The notes: generated by a model not told the origin, from the letters alone. A stretch of 64,000 nucleotides of DNA from CAVSJJ01 sp963728395 (GCA_963728395.1 CAVSJJ010000004.1:1-64000), one strand, 5' to 3'. Shown: positions 16,379 through 25,203, counted from the stretch's first letter. Numbers and translations: made by a program.

Positions 16379-17154
16379 GTCAGCCCCGCCTGACCGGCGT
16401 CGCTCGCGCCGACGAGCTCGAGGAAGCGCGCGTGGAGGGTCTTGCCGTCGCGCAGCTCCTCGACGGTTCCGGTCGCCCGGACCTGCCCGTCGACGATGAC
16501 GGCGACCGCGTCGCACAGGCCCTCGACGAGCTCCATGACGTGGCTCGACATGATGACGGTTCCGCCGCCGTCGACGAACCGGCGCAGGATGGTCCGGATG
16601 GTCTGGCCGGACACCGGGTCGACGGCCTCGAACGGCTCGTCGAGGACGAGGACCCGCGGTGCGTGGATCAGGGCCGTCGCGAGCGCGATCTTCTTGACCA
16701 TGCCGGCCGAGTAGTCGGCGACGACGACGCTGGCGTCCGCCGCAAGGCCGAGGACCTCGAGAAGCTCCTCGGCCCGCTGGGCCACCGTCGCGGGCGGCAT
16801 CCGGCGCAGCGCGCCGACGTACTCAAGCAGCTCGCGTCCGGACAGCTGCTCGAAGAGCCGCAGCCCGTCGGGGGCGATCCCCATGAGGGCCTTGGCCGCC
16901 GGCGGGTCCTCCCACACGTCCGTCCCGAGGATCCGTGCCGTCCCACCGTCGGGGCGGAGCAGCCCGGTCGCCATCGACAGGGTTGTCGTCTTGCCCGCGC
17001 CGTTGGGGCCGACGAGGCCGAAGAGTGACCCCGCGGGCACGGCGAGGCTGAGCCCGTGGACGACCTCGCGGCCGTGGAATGCCTTGACGAGGTGGTCGCA
17101 TTCGAAGGCCACGGCGGGGAGGGCGCCCGACGCCGAGGCGGGCCTTCGCGTCAT
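16363..17154 (-). CDS. ABC transporter ATP-binding protein
   Basis: The 263-residue ATPase has Walker A GPNGAGKTTTL (about residue 55), the Q-loop region MGIAPDGLRLFEQLSG, a signature YSAGMVKKIALATAL (a variant of LSGGQ), Walker B VLVLDEPFEAVDP and the switch His in VIMSSHVMELVEG. This is the CcmA/DrrA-like class that pairs with ABC-2 permeases to drive export. ATG 17154 begins MTRRPASASG. It is followed in the same operon by the 523-residue membrane partner. The signature Ser-Ala-Gly in place of Ser-Gly-Gly is a mild variant. Confidence 0.9.
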   Translation of the reverse strand: MTRRPASASGALPAVAFECDHLVKAFHGREVVHGLSLAVPAGSLFGLVGPNGAGKTTTLSMATGLLRPDGGTARILGTDVWEDPPAAKALMGIAPDGLRLFEQLSGRELLEYVGALRRMPPATVAQRAEELLEVLGLAADASVVVADYSAGMVKKIALATALIHAPRVLVLDEPFEAVDPVSGQTIRTILRRFVDGGGTVIMSSHVMELVEGLCDAVAVIVDGQVRATGTVEELRDGKTLHARFLELVGASDAGQAGLTWLGS

Positions 17155-17246
17155 GGGCGCGAGTCTAGGTCGCGACGACGCGCCGCCAGGCGGGGTTGAG
17201 CGGGATGCGGACGAACCCCGGACGAACGGACGAGCCGGTATGCCGC

Positions 17247-17771
17247 TCAGCCTCGGGCGACGTGGAACCGGTCGAGCACCCCGCTGCTCTCGGCGAGGTC
17301 GGCCCAGTGTCCGGAGTACCGCAGCACGGCGATCCCGCACGTGGGGTACCCCTCGGACATGAGCCGGTGAGCGTCGAGGCTGCCCTCGCCGTCGGCGAGC
17401 ATCGACGCGAGCGCCGGAATGCCGGGCGCGTGGCCGACGACCATGACGACGCCCGCCTCCGGGGCGGCCTCGCGGACGACGGAGAGCAGGCCCTCAGGGG
17501 GCGCGAGGTAGACCCGACGGTCGTAGTGGACCTCGGCCTCGGGGCAGCCGGCCTCCCAGAGCGCCTCGGCGGTCTGCTGGGTCCGGGTCGAGGTCGAGCA
17601 GATGACCTGGTCGAGGCCGATGCCGTGCTCCCGGAGCCAGTGGCCGGCGGCCGCCGCGTCCCGGCGCCCTCTGTCGCTCAGCTCTCGCTCATGGTCACGC
17701 TCGTAGCCGCCGCGCACGGCCTTCGCGTGCCGGAGCAGGACGAGCACCCGGTCCTCTGCTGCGGTCGTCAT
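17247..17771 (-). CDS. Histidine phosphatase (SixA-like)
   Basis: The 174-residue protein has the RHG-type motif as LLRHAKAV near residue 14 (catalytic His) and the second catalytic His in VVGHAPGIPALA (about residue 122). SixA proteins remove phosphate from phosphohistidine, and actinobacterial relatives may act on other phosphoesters. ATG 17771 is chosen because MTTAAEDRVLVLLRHAK gives the family's usual N-terminus; the longer frame from 17879 overlaps the upstream gene. It lies 31 bases after the hydroxyacid dehydrogenase on the same strand, so the two may be co-transcribed. Substrate unknown. Confidence 0.85.
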   Translation of the reverse strand: MTTAAEDRVLVLLRHAKAVRGGYERDHERELSDRGRRDAAAAGHWLREHGIGLDQVICSTSTRTQQTAEALWEAGCPEAEVHYDRRVYLAPPEGLLSVVREAAPEAGVVMVVGHAPGIPALASMLADGEGSLDAHRLMSEGYPTCGIAVLRYSGHWADLAESSGVLDRFHVARG

Positions 17772-17802
17772 GGTTCGATCTTGCTCCCGCTCCGCGCCGT
17801 TG

Positions 17803-18735
17803 TCAGCCGATCGGGTACGTGGCATGCCGCACGAGATGCCGCGGCGCCTCACCCGCGGCGACCCGGGCGAGCTGATCACGCAGGAGGGACACGGCCCGCG
17901 GCCGGAACGCCGAGGTGGCTCCGCCGACGTGCGGGGTGATGAGGACGCCCGGGGCGCTCCAGAGCGGGTGGTCGGGGGGTAGCGGCTCGGGGTCGGTGAC
18001 GTCGAGCGCGAAGGTCAGCCGCCCCGCGTGCCGGAGCATCGCGTCGGTGTCGGCGACCGCTCCGCGAGCGACGTTGACGACGAGCGCCCCGTCCGGCAGG
18101 GCCTCGAGGACGGTGTCCCCCACCAGGCCTCGGGTGTCCTCGGTCAGTGGTGTCGAGACGATGACGACCTCCTGGGCGGGCAGCAGCCGGGCGAGCTCGT
18201 CGACCCCGTGGACCTCGGGGACGAGCTCGTCCCCCGCCCGGGCCCGGCTCGCGACGGCGGTGAGGGCGACCTCGAAGGGGAGCAGCCGGCGGGCGATGGC
18301 CCGGCCGACGGAGCCGTAGCCGAGGACGAGGACCCGCCGGTCGGCGAGGGCCATCCGCATCGGTTCGCGCAGCCACTCCCCTCGGGTGCCCGACCGGGCC
18401 GCCTCCGGTATGCCGCGCAGCGACGAGATGGCGAGGCCGACGGCGAGCTCGGCGGTGGAGGCGTCGTGCACTCCGGCCGCGTTCGCCACGGCCACCCGTT
18501 CGGGCACGGCGTCGAGGGCGCCGTCGTAGCCGGCGGTGAGGAGCTGGACGAGCCGGACGGACGGCATACCGGCGACCGCCGCCAGCTCGGCGACCGGACG
18601 GAGATAGGGGGCGACGACGACCTCGACGGGGCGGTCGGGCACGGGGTCCCGCGGGTCCCAGACGACCGGCTCCACCCCGTCGACCTGGCCCACGCGGTCG
18701 CGCCACTCGGTGTCGGGGAAGGAGACGACGGTCAT
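17803..18735 (-). CDS. D-isomer 2-hydroxyacid dehydrogenase family protein
   Basis: The 310-residue protein has the NAD-binding motif VLVLGYGSVGRAIARRL (about residue 137), the catalytic Arg in VNVARGAVADTDAML, the acidic partner in DVTDPEPLPPDHPLW and the catalytic His in TPHVGGATSAF. The layout fits NAD(P)-linked reduction of 2-oxo acids or oxidation of D-2-hydroxy acids in the cytoplasm. The N-terminal substrate domain is short and divergent, so the substrate is not assignable. It resembles the glyoxylate/hydroxypyruvate reductase branch more than SerA and lacks an ACT domain. Confidence 0.85.
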   Translation of the reverse strand: MTVVSFPDTEWRDRVGQVDGVEPVVWDPRDPVPDRPVEVVVAPYLRPVAELAAVAGMPSVRLVQLLTAGYDGALDAVPERVAVANAAGVHDASTAELAVGLAISSLRGIPEAARSGTRGEWLREPMRMALADRRVLVLGYGSVGRAIARRLLPFEVALTAVASRARAGDELVPEVHGVDELARLLPAQEVVIVSTPLTEDTRGLVGDTVLEALPDGALVVNVARGAVADTDAMLRHAGRLTFALDVTDPEPLPPDHPLWSAPGVLITPHVGGATSAFRPRAVSLLRDQLARVAAGEAPRHLVRHATYPIG

Positions 18736-18780
18736 GACCGGTCAGCCTAGGCACCCGACCTGGGCGCGGGCCAGTGGGGC

Positions 18781-18828
18781 GGGTGCTCGTGGTGCCGTCC
18801 GGCACCGCGGACGGCCACGCGAGCACCC
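18781..18828 (-). terminator. Hairpin terminator of the ahpC-ahpF operon
   Basis: GGGTGCTCG...CCGTCC pairs with GGACGG...CGAGCACCC around an 8-base loop, with a short internal bulge. It lies 28 bases after the ahpF stop. One copy of the enriched octamer CGGCATAC sits immediately beside it. Confidence 0.6.
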
Positions 18829-18855
18829 GGCATACGGCAGCCGCGCCCGAGTCGG

Positions 18856-20454
18856 TCAGCCGGCGGCGACCGACTCGGCGCCGGCAGCCGGGCTCGGCAC
18901 CGGGGTCCGGATGAGGAACTCGAAGGCCGCGAGCGCCGCCGTGGCACCGGTGCCGGCGGCGACGGCGATCTGCTTGTACGGCGTCGTCGTGCAGTCACCC
19001 GCGGCGAAAACCCCGGGCACCGACGTCGCACACCTGGCGTCGACGACGATCTCGCCGCGCTCAGTCATCTCGAGGATGCCGTCGAAGCACTCCGTGCTCG
19101 GCAGCAGCCCGATCTGGACGAAGACGCCCTCGACATCGAGCCGCCGGGCCTGGCCGCCCCCGCGGGGAGCGTGGTCGATGCCGACGACCCTGGCCCCGTC
19201 ACCGACGACCTGGGTCGTCGCGGTGCCGGTGAGGATGTCGGCGTTCGGCAGGCTGCGCAGCTTGCGCTGGAGCACCTCGTCGGCGCGCAGCTCGTCGAGG
19301 AACTCGACGAGGGTGACGTGGCCGACGACGCCGGCGAGGTCGATGGCGGCCTCGACGCCGGAGTTGCCCCCACCGACGACGGCCACCCGCTTGCCGCGGA
19401 AGAGCGGCCCGTCACAGTGCGGGCAGAAGGTGACGCCGCGGGTGAGGTAGTCCTCCTCCCCCGGCACGCCGAGGGTGCGCCACCGGGCGCCGGTCGCGAC
19501 GACGATGGTGCGGGCCCGCAGCGTCGCGCCGCCGTCGAGGACGATCTCGTGCAACCCGCCGGGCGCGTCGCCCGGGACGAGCCGGGCCACCCGCTGGCCG
19601 AGCATGACCTCGACGCCGTAGGACCGGACCTGCGCCTCGAGGTCCGCCGCCATTCGCGGGCCCTCGGTGTGCGCCACCGAGGGGTAGTTCTCGATGGCGA
19701 GGGTGTCGTTGAGCTGGCCGCCGAACCGCTCGGCGACGAGCCCGGTGCGGATGCCCTTGCGTGCGGTGTAGACCGCGGCCGCGGCGCCGGCGGGGCCGCC
19801 ACCGACGACGAGGACCTCGAACGGGTCGAGCGTCGCGAGTCGGGCGGTCTCGCGCTCGCCGGAGCCCGCGTCGAGCTTGTCGACGATCTCGGCCAGGTCC
19901 ATCCGGCCGGAGGCGAAGACCTCGCCGTCCTTGAAGACCATCGGCACGGCGAGGACGCCCCGGGCCTCGACCTCCTCGGGGAACAGCGCCCCGTCGATGG
20001 CCGTGTGCGTGATGCGCGGGTTGAGGATGCTCGCCAGGTTGAGGGCCTGGACGACGTCCGGGCACTTCGTGCACGACAGCGAGAAGTAGGTCTCGAAGTG
20101 GTGCTCCCCCGGCAGGGCGCGCACCCGGTCGAGCAGCTCGGCGTCGAGCGTCGATGGGTGCCCGCCGACCTGGAGCAGCGCAAGGACGAGCGAGGTGAAC
20201 TCGTGTCCGAGCGGGATGCCGGCGAAACGGATCTCGATGCCGGTGCCGGCCCGGCGCACCGCGAACGAGGGCCGCCGGGCGTCCGCGCCGCCCCGCACGT
20301 GCGTGACGGAGTCGGACAGCCCGGCGATCTCGTCGAGCAGGCTCGCGAGCTCGACCGACGTGGCGGTGTCGTCGAGCGCGCTGACGAGCTCGACCGGCTC
20401 ACTCACCCGGGTGAGATAGCCGGCGAGCTGGTCGCGCAGTGCCGGGTCGAGCAT
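18856..20454 (-). CDS. ahpF: Alkyl hydroperoxide reductase subunit F-like flavoprotein
   Basis: The 532-residue protein reduces AhpC using NAD(P)H. The N-terminal tandem thioredoxin-like domain carries SCTKCPDVV (CxxC, about residue 129). The thioredoxin-reductase-like part has the FAD motif VGGGPAGAAAAVYTARKG, the second redox pair in FCPHCDGPLF, the NAD motif VVGGGNSGVEAAIDLAG and the C-terminal FAD motif GVFAAGDCTTTPYKQIAVA. The ATG at 20454 overlaps the ahpC stop by one base (TGATG), so translation is coupled and this start is secure. Cytoplasmic peroxide defence; no OxyR or other peroxide regulator is adjacent. Confidence 0.95.
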   Translation of the reverse strand: MLDPALRDQLAGYLTRVSEPVELVSALDDTATSVELASLLDEIAGLSDSVTHVRGGADARRPSFAVRRAGTGIEIRFAGIPLGHEFTSLVLALLQVGGHPSTLDAELLDRVRALPGEHHFETYFSLSCTKCPDVVQALNLASILNPRITHTAIDGALFPEEVEARGVLAVPMVFKDGEVFASGRMDLAEIVDKLDAGSGERETARLATLDPFEVLVVGGGPAGAAAAVYTARKGIRTGLVAERFGGQLNDTLAIENYPSVAHTEGPRMAADLEAQVRSYGVEVMLGQRVARLVPGDAPGGLHEIVLDGGATLRARTIVVATGARWRTLGVPGEEDYLTRGVTFCPHCDGPLFRGKRVAVVGGGNSGVEAAIDLAGVVGHVTLVEFLDELRADEVLQRKLRSLPNADILTGTATTQVVGDGARVVGIDHAPRGGGQARRLDVEGVFVQIGLLPSTECFDGILEMTERGEIVVDARCATSVPGVFAAGDCTTTPYKQIAVAAGTGATAALAAFEFLIRTPVPSPAAGAESVAAG

Positions 20455-21017
20455 CAGATCTTGCCGACGAGGTCGAGGGACGGCTTGAGCGTCTCCTCGC
20501 CCTCTTCCCACTTGGCCGGGCAGACCTCACCCGGGTGGGCGGCGACGTATTGGGCGGCCTTGACCTTGCGGACGAGCTCGGTGGCGTTGCGGCCGATCCC
20601 CTCGGCGGTCACCTCGAGGAACTGGATGACACCGTTCGGGTCGACGAGGAAGGTGCCCCGGTTGGCCAGGCCCTCGTCCTCGCGGAGGATCTCGAAGCTG
20701 CGCGAGATGGCCAGGGTCGGGTCGCCGAGCATCGGGTAGCGGATCTTGTTGATCGTCTCCGAGGTCTCGTGCCAAGCCTTGTGGGTGAAGTGGGTGTCGG
20801 TCGAGACGCTGTAGACCTCGACGCCCATCTCCTGCAGCGCCGGGTACTGGTCGGCGAGGTCGCCGAGCTCGGTCGGGCAGACGAAGGTGAAGTCGGCGGG
20901 GTAGAAGAAGAAGATCGCCCACTTCCCCGCGACCTCCTCGCTCGTCACCTCTCGGAACTCGCCGTTGTGGAAGGCGGTGGCCGCGAACGGCTTGATGGTG
21001 GTGTTGATGAGGGACAT
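20454..21017 (-). CDS. ahpC: Alkyl hydroperoxide reductase subunit C (peroxiredoxin)
   Basis: The 187-residue typical 2-Cys peroxiredoxin has the peroxidatic cysteine in PADFTFVCPTEL (about residue 47) and the resolving cysteine in HPGEVCPAKW (about 166). It reduces hydrogen peroxide and organic hydroperoxides and is recharged by AhpF from the next gene. ATG 21017 has AGGAGG about 11 bases upstream; longer frames run through promoter sequence. The upstream gap (21018-21300) shows no divergent regulator gene, unlike the oxyR-ahpC arrangement of many actinobacteria. Confidence 0.97.
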   Translation of the reverse strand: MSLINTTIKPFAATAFHNGEFREVTSEEVAGKWAIFFFYPADFTFVCPTELGDLADQYPALQEMGVEVYSVSTDTHFTHKAWHETSETINKIRYPMLGDPTLAISRSFEILREDEGLANRGTFLVDPNGVIQFLEVTAEGIGRNATELVRKVKAAQYVAAHPGEVCPAKWEEGEETLKPSLDLVGKI

Positions 21018-21300
21018 CGAGTCCGGCTCCTCCTGGTCGGGCGCCCCGAGGGGCGTGGGTGGTCGCGGCATCGCTGCCGAGGTGCTCGGCCGTCGCCGGT
21101 CCGGGCGCCGAGGGCGCACGGGGACCTGCACGACGGTCGTCGCGTGGTGGCATCACTGCCGGGATGAGCAGGGGTCGCGGCCGGGACGCCGCACCTCCCT
21201 GGATCGTTTCCAGATTAGCGGTGCGGCGGCTCGCTCACCCGCCGGTTCCGCCCCTCGGAACGCCTCCCCCGTGATCCTTCTCGCATGTCGGTATGCCGGC

Positions 21301-21592
21301 AACATCTCCCCTATTGGGTGACATCCCGACCCATCACCCCGGCACCCCCGGCAACAACTGCCCTATTGGGTGACATCCCGACCCGTCACCCCGGCACCCC
21401 CGGCAACAACTGCCCTATTGGGTGACATCCCGACCCATCACCCCGGCACCCCCGGCAACATCTCCCCTATTGGGTGGCATCCCGACCCATCACCCCGGCA
21501 CCCCCGGCAACATCTCCCCTATTGGGTGGCATCCCGACCCATCACCCCGGCACCCCCGGCAACAACTGCCCTATTGGGTGACATCCCGACCC
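21301..21592. repeat. 52-bp tandem repeat array (five full copies plus partial)
   Basis: Five head-to-tail 52-bp units begin at 21301, 21353, 21405, 21457 and 21509, with a partial sixth from 21561. Units differ only at a few linked positions: CATCTCCC versus CAACTGCC, GTGACA versus GTGGCA, and one CCATCA versus CCGTCA. The array fills the gap between the gatB stop and the ahpC promoter. 52 is not a multiple of three, and the copies stay uniform at the DNA level, so it is not coding. It has no unique spacers, so it is not CRISPR. It resembles a VNTR/MIRU-type minisatellite. Confidence 0.95.
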
Positions 21593-21605
21593 GGGGAGGC
21601 GGCGG

Positions 21606-23159
21606 TCAGGGCCGGGCGAGCTTGGCGAGGATGAGCTCGCGGACCTTGCCGGCGTCGGCCTGGCCCCTCGTCGCCTTCATGACCTGGCCGATGAGGGCGC
21701 CGGCAGCCTGGACCTTGCCGTCGCGGATCTTGTCGGCGACATCGGGGCGGGCGGCGATCGCCTCGTCGACGGCGGCCTCGAGGGCCGAGTCGTCCTGGAC
21801 GAGCTCGAGACCGCGGGCGTCGGCGACGGCCGTCGGGGCGCCCTCTCCGTCGAGGACGCCGTCCCAGACCTGGCGGGCCATCGCGTCGTTGAGCCGCCCG
21901 CTCGTGACGAGCGACTCGAGCTCGACGACGTGGGCCGACGTGACGCCGAGGGACGCGGCATACGTCGGCACGTCCTCGCCCTCCTCGTTGGCCCGCCGGG
22001 CGATCTCACCGGACCACCACTTGCGGGCGCCCTGCGGCGACGCGCCGGCCTCGACGGTCTCACCGATGAGGTCGACGAGCCCGGCGTTGAGGACGTCGCG
22101 CATCTCGAGGTCGCTGAAGCCCCAGTCGCCCTGGAGCCGCTTGCGGCGCTGGGCCGGCGGCTCGGGGAGGGTCGCCCGCAGGGCCTCGACGGTCTCCCGC
22201 GCGGGGGCGACGGGCACGAGGTCGGGCTCGGGGAAATAGCGGTAGTCCTCGGCGTCGGACTTCTCGCGCCCGCTCGTCGTGATGCCGGTGTCCTCGTGCC
22301 AGTGCCGCGTCTCCTGGGTCACGGTGCCGCCGGCGTCGAGGATGGCCGCGTGCCGACCGATCTCGTAGCGCACGGCCCGCTCGACCGAGCGCAGCGAGTT
22401 GACGTTCTTCGTCTCGCTGCGTGTGCCCATCGGGATGGCGTTCTGGTCCTCACCCGCACCCGCCTTGGGACGCAGCGACAGGTTGACGTCACAGCGCATC
22501 GAGCCCTGCTCCATCCGCACGTCGGAGACGCCGAGCGCCTTGACGAGGTCCCGCAGGGTGGCGACGTAGGCCTTGGCCACCTCCGGCGCCCGCTCCCCCG
22601 CGCCGGCGATCGGCTTCGTGACGATCTCGATGAGCGGGATGCCGGCGCGGTTGTAGTCGACGAGGCTGTGGGTCGCGCCGTGGATGCGTCCGGTCGCGCC
22701 GCCGACGTGGAGGGACTTGCCGGTGTCCTCCTCCATGTGGGCCCGCTCGATCTCGACCCGGAAGGTCGAGCCGTCCTCCAGCTCGACGTCGAGGAAGCCG
22801 CCGAACGACAGCGGCTCGTCGTACTGCGAGGTCTGGAAGTTCTTCGGCATGTCCGGGTAGAAGTAGTTCTTCCGGGCGAACCGGCACCATGTCGCGATCT
22901 CGCAGTTGAGGGCCAGCCCGATCCGCATCGCGGACTCCACGCCCCTCTCGTTGACGACGGGCAGGGCGCCGGGCAGGCCGAGGCAGACCGGGCAGACCTG
23001 GGTGTTGGGCTCGGCGCCGAACTCGGTCGCGCAGCCGCAGAACATCTTCGTCGCCGTGTTGAGCTCGACGTGGACCTCGAGACCCATGACGGGGTCGTAT
23101 GCCGCGACGGCGTCGTCGTAGGCGACGGTCGGCTCTCCGATGGTGTGCGCCTGGCTCAT
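21606..23159 (-). CDS. gatB: Asp-tRNA(Asn)/Glu-tRNA(Gln) amidotransferase subunit B
   Basis: The 517-residue subunit binds tRNA and, with ATP, activates the misacylated Glu or Asp for amidation. Family landmarks are VMGLEVHVELNTATKMFCGC near the start, a zinc-site pair NTQVCPVCLGLPG, RKNYFYPDMPKNFQTSQYD, VDYNRAGIPLIEIVTKP, MRCDVNLSLRP and the C-terminal helical and YqeY-like tRNA-binding tail from about residue 365. ATG 23159 overlaps the gatA stop by one base (TGATG). Order gatC-gatA-gatB on the minus strand. No insertion or truncation. Confidence 0.97.
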   Translation of the reverse strand: MSQAHTIGEPTVAYDDAVAAYDPVMGLEVHVELNTATKMFCGCATEFGAEPNTQVCPVCLGLPGALPVVNERGVESAMRIGLALNCEIATWCRFARKNYFYPDMPKNFQTSQYDEPLSFGGFLDVELEDGSTFRVEIERAHMEEDTGKSLHVGGATGRIHGATHSLVDYNRAGIPLIEIVTKPIAGAGERAPEVAKAYVATLRDLVKALGVSDVRMEQGSMRCDVNLSLRPKAGAGEDQNAIPMGTRSETKNVNSLRSVERAVRYEIGRHAAILDAGGTVTQETRHWHEDTGITTSGREKSDAEDYRYFPEPDLVPVAPARETVEALRATLPEPPAQRRKRLQGDWGFSDLEMRDVLNAGLVDLIGETVEAGASPQGARKWWSGEIARRANEEGEDVPTYAASLGVTSAHVVELESLVTSGRLNDAMARQVWDGVLDGEGAPTAVADARGLELVQDDSALEAAVDEAIAARPDVADKIRDGKVQAAGALIGQVMKATRGQADAGKVRELILAKLARP

Positions 23160-24691
23160 CAGGCCCCCTTCCCCGTCGTGGCGGCATGGGTGAGGTCGGG
23201 CGCCTTGGCCAGCAGCTGCCCGCCCCACGCGTCGTGCAGCCGGCGCTCGAGGGCCGCGCCGACGGCATACAGGCGATCGTCCCTCGTCGCCGGGGCGATG
23301 ATCTGGAAGCCGGTCGGCAGGCCGTCCTCGTCCGCCAGGCCGCTCGGCAGCGACATCGCCGGGACGCCCGCGAGGTTCGCCGGGATCGTCGCGATGTCGT
23401 TGAGGTACATCGCCATCGGGTCCTCGAGCTTGTCGCCGAGCCGGAAGGCCGTCGTCGGCGCGGTCGGGCTGACGAGGACGTCGGCCCGCTCGAAGGCCGC
23501 GGCGAAGTCGTCGGCGATGAGCCGGCGGACCTTCTGTGCCGAGCCGTAGTAGGCGTCGTAGTACCCCGAGGAGAGGGCATAGGTCCCGAGGATGATCCGG
23601 CGCTTGACCTCGGGACCGAAGCCGGCGTCCCGGGTGGCGGCCATGACCTGCTCGGCGCTCGGGTCCTCGATGCCCTCGGGCCTGACCCGCAGGCCGTACC
23701 GCATCGCGTCGAACTTGGCGAGGTTGCTCGACGCCTCGCTCGGGAGGATGAGGTAGTAGGCCGCGAGGGCGTACTCGAAGCTCGGGGCCGACACCTCGAC
23801 GACCTCGGCGCCGGCGGCGACCAGATGCTCGACCGCCTCCTCGAACCGGCGCCGGACGCCGGGCTGGAAGCCCTCGCCGCTCAGCTCCCGGACGACGCCG
23901 ATCCGCATCCCGGCGACGTCCGCCTTCGTCGCGGCCTCGACGACGGGTGGGACGGGCGCGTCGATCGACGTGCTGTCCATCGGGTCGTGGCCGCCGATGA
24001 CGCTGTGCAGCAGCGCTGCGTCGAGGATCGTCCGGCTCACCGGTCCGGCCTGGTCGAGCGAGGAGGCCAGGGCGACGAGGCCGTAGCGCGAGACCCCGCC
24101 GTAGGTCGGCTTGGTGCCCACGGTGCCCGTGACGGCCGCCGGCTGGCGGATCGAGCCGCCGGTGTCGGTGCCGATCGCGAGCGGGGCCTGGTAGGACGCG
24201 ACGACGGCGGCCGAGCCCCCGCCGGAGCCGCCCGGGATCCGCTCGAGGTCCCACGGGTTCCGGGTGGGCCCGTACGCGGAGTGCTCGGTCGAGGAGCCCA
24301 TCGCGAACTCGTCCATGTTCGTCTTGCCGAGGATCGGCATGCCCGCCTCGCGCAGCTTGCGGACGAGGGTGGCGTCGTAGGGCGGCACCCAGCCCTCCAG
24401 GATCCTGCTGCCACAGGTCGTCGGTATCCCCCGGGTCGTCATCACGTCCTTGACGGCCACCGGGACGCCGGCCATGACGTGCAGCTCCTCGCCCGCGGCG
24501 CGGCGCGCGTCGATGTCGCGGGCCGTCGCCAGGGCCCCCTCGCGGTCGAGGTGGAGGTAGCCGTGGACGGTGCCGTCGACGACGGCGGTGCGCTCGAAGA
24601 GGGCGCGGACGACCTCCACCGAGGAGGTCTCGCCGGTGGCGAGGAGGTTGGCCAGCACGGCGGCGCTGGCCCGGGTGAGATCGGTGGTCAC
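23159..24691 (-). CDS. gatA: Asp-tRNA(Asn)/Glu-tRNA(Gln) amidotransferase subunit A
   Basis: The 510-residue amidase releases ammonia from glutamine for the tRNA-bound substrate. The Ser-cisSer-Lys triad is visible: Lys in VPVAVKDVMTT (about residue 80), cis-Ser in the glycine-rich signature PGGSGGGSAAVVA, and the nucleophile Ser in TDTGGSIRQPAA. GTG 24691 is preferred over an upstream ATG because AAGGACA precedes it and MTTDLTRASAAVLANLL is the usual N-terminus. The 74-base gap to gatC contains a perfect hairpin made of the enriched octamer. Confidence 0.97.
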   Translation of the reverse strand: MTTDLTRASAAVLANLLATGETSSVEVVRALFERTAVVDGTVHGYLHLDREGALATARDIDARRAAGEELHVMAGVPVAVKDVMTTRGIPTTCGSRILEGWVPPYDATLVRKLREAGMPILGKTNMDEFAMGSSTEHSAYGPTRNPWDLERIPGGSGGGSAAVVASYQAPLAIGTDTGGSIRQPAAVTGTVGTKPTYGGVSRYGLVALASSLDQAGPVSRTILDAALLHSVIGGHDPMDSTSIDAPVPPVVEAATKADVAGMRIGVVRELSGEGFQPGVRRRFEEAVEHLVAAGAEVVEVSAPSFEYALAAYYLILPSEASSNLAKFDAMRYGLRVRPEGIEDPSAEQVMAATRDAGFGPEVKRRIILGTYALSSGYYDAYYGSAQKVRRLIADDFAAAFERADVLVSPTAPTTAFRLGDKLEDPMAMYLNDIATIPANLAGVPAMSLPSGLADEDGLPTGFQIIAPATRDDRLYAVGAALERRLHDAWGGQLLAKAPDLTHAATTGKGA

Positions 24692-24733
24692 GTCAGTGCT
24701 GTCCTTGTGGTTCGAAGTGGCTGGGGAGGTACG

Positions 24734-24761
24734 CAGGTATGCCGTGGCCGCGGCATACCTG
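24734..24761. terminator. Octamer-pair hairpin inside the gatC-gatA gap
   Basis: CAGGTATGCCG (24734-24744) and its exact reverse complement (24751-24761) flank a 6-base loop. It lies between gatC and gatA, where a full terminator would uncouple two subunits of one enzyme, so it may act as a partial terminator or processing site, or be a repeat insertion with no transcriptional role. Confidence 0.45.
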
Positions 24762-24765
24762 GGCG

Positions 24766-25065
24766 TCACTGCTCGTCGTCGAGAATCCTCGGGACGGAGA
24801 AGCGCTGCTGGTCCGCCTCCGGGGCGCCGGCGAGGGCCTCGTGCGGGCTGAGCGAGGGGCGGATCTCGTCGGGCCGGGTGACGTTGACCAGCGGCATCGG
24901 GTGCGACATCGGCTCGACGTCGGCGATCGGCGCCTGCTGGACGGTGGCGACCGAGGTGAGGATGACGCCGAGCTCTCCGACCATCCGGTCGAGCTCGTCG
25001 TCGGAGAGGTCGATGCGGGCGAGACCGGCCAGGTGGGCCACGTCGGCGCGGGTGAGGTCAGCCAT
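24766..25065 (-). CDS. gatC: Asp-tRNA(Asn)/Glu-tRNA(Gln) amidotransferase subunit C
   Basis: The 99-residue subunit wraps around the A/B interface and stabilises the complex. The family pattern is complete: MADLTRADVAHLAGLARIDLSDDE at the start, the central VEPMSHPMPLVNVTRPDEIRPSLS, and the C-terminal FSVPRILDDEQ. It is the first gene of the gatCAB operon. Its presence with gatA and gatB suggests the organism uses the transamidation route for Gln-tRNA and/or Asn-tRNA. Confidence 0.97.
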   Translation of the reverse strand: MADLTRADVAHLAGLARIDLSDDELDRMVGELGVILTSVATVQQAPIADVEPMSHPMPLVNVTRPDEIRPSLSPHEALAGAPEADQQRFSVPRILDDEQ

Positions 25066-25148
25066 GGGGATGAGTCTATGGGTGCTCCCGGGCGTGCCAC
25101 GGATCCGTCACGATCTGGCCCGGTCCGGGACCGGGCCGCGGCGGCGCG

Positions 25149-25193
25149 GCGGCGCGGCGGTGGGGCGGCGCGGCGGTGGGGCGGCGCGGCGGC
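25149..25193. repeat. 16-bp tandem GC-rich repeat
   Basis: Near-identical 16-bp units of the form GCGGCGCGGCGGTGGG repeat about three times in the gap upstream of gatC (25066-25278). Low-complexity slippage sequence; no reading frame or regulatory meaning is evident. Confidence 0.7.
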
Positions 25194-25203
25194 ATCCGCC
25201 GCT

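Noticed and set aside
17772..17802. tRNA-like GGTTCGATC near the SixA-like gene start
   Set aside because: No acceptor or anticodon stem can be formed around it. It is the upstream sequence of the gene.
21301..21592. CRISPR array
   Set aside because: Units are contiguous 52-bp copies with no unique spacers and no cas genes nearby.
21370..22239. Proline-rich repeat protein read across the 52-bp array on the plus strand
   Set aside because: The unit is not a multiple of three, so successive copies are read in different frames, and the frame continues antisense through gatB.
25141..25200. GC-rich tandem repeat as a replication or attachment site
   Set aside because: Simple 16-bp slippage repeat with no DnaA boxes, AT-rich unwinding region or flanking integrase.
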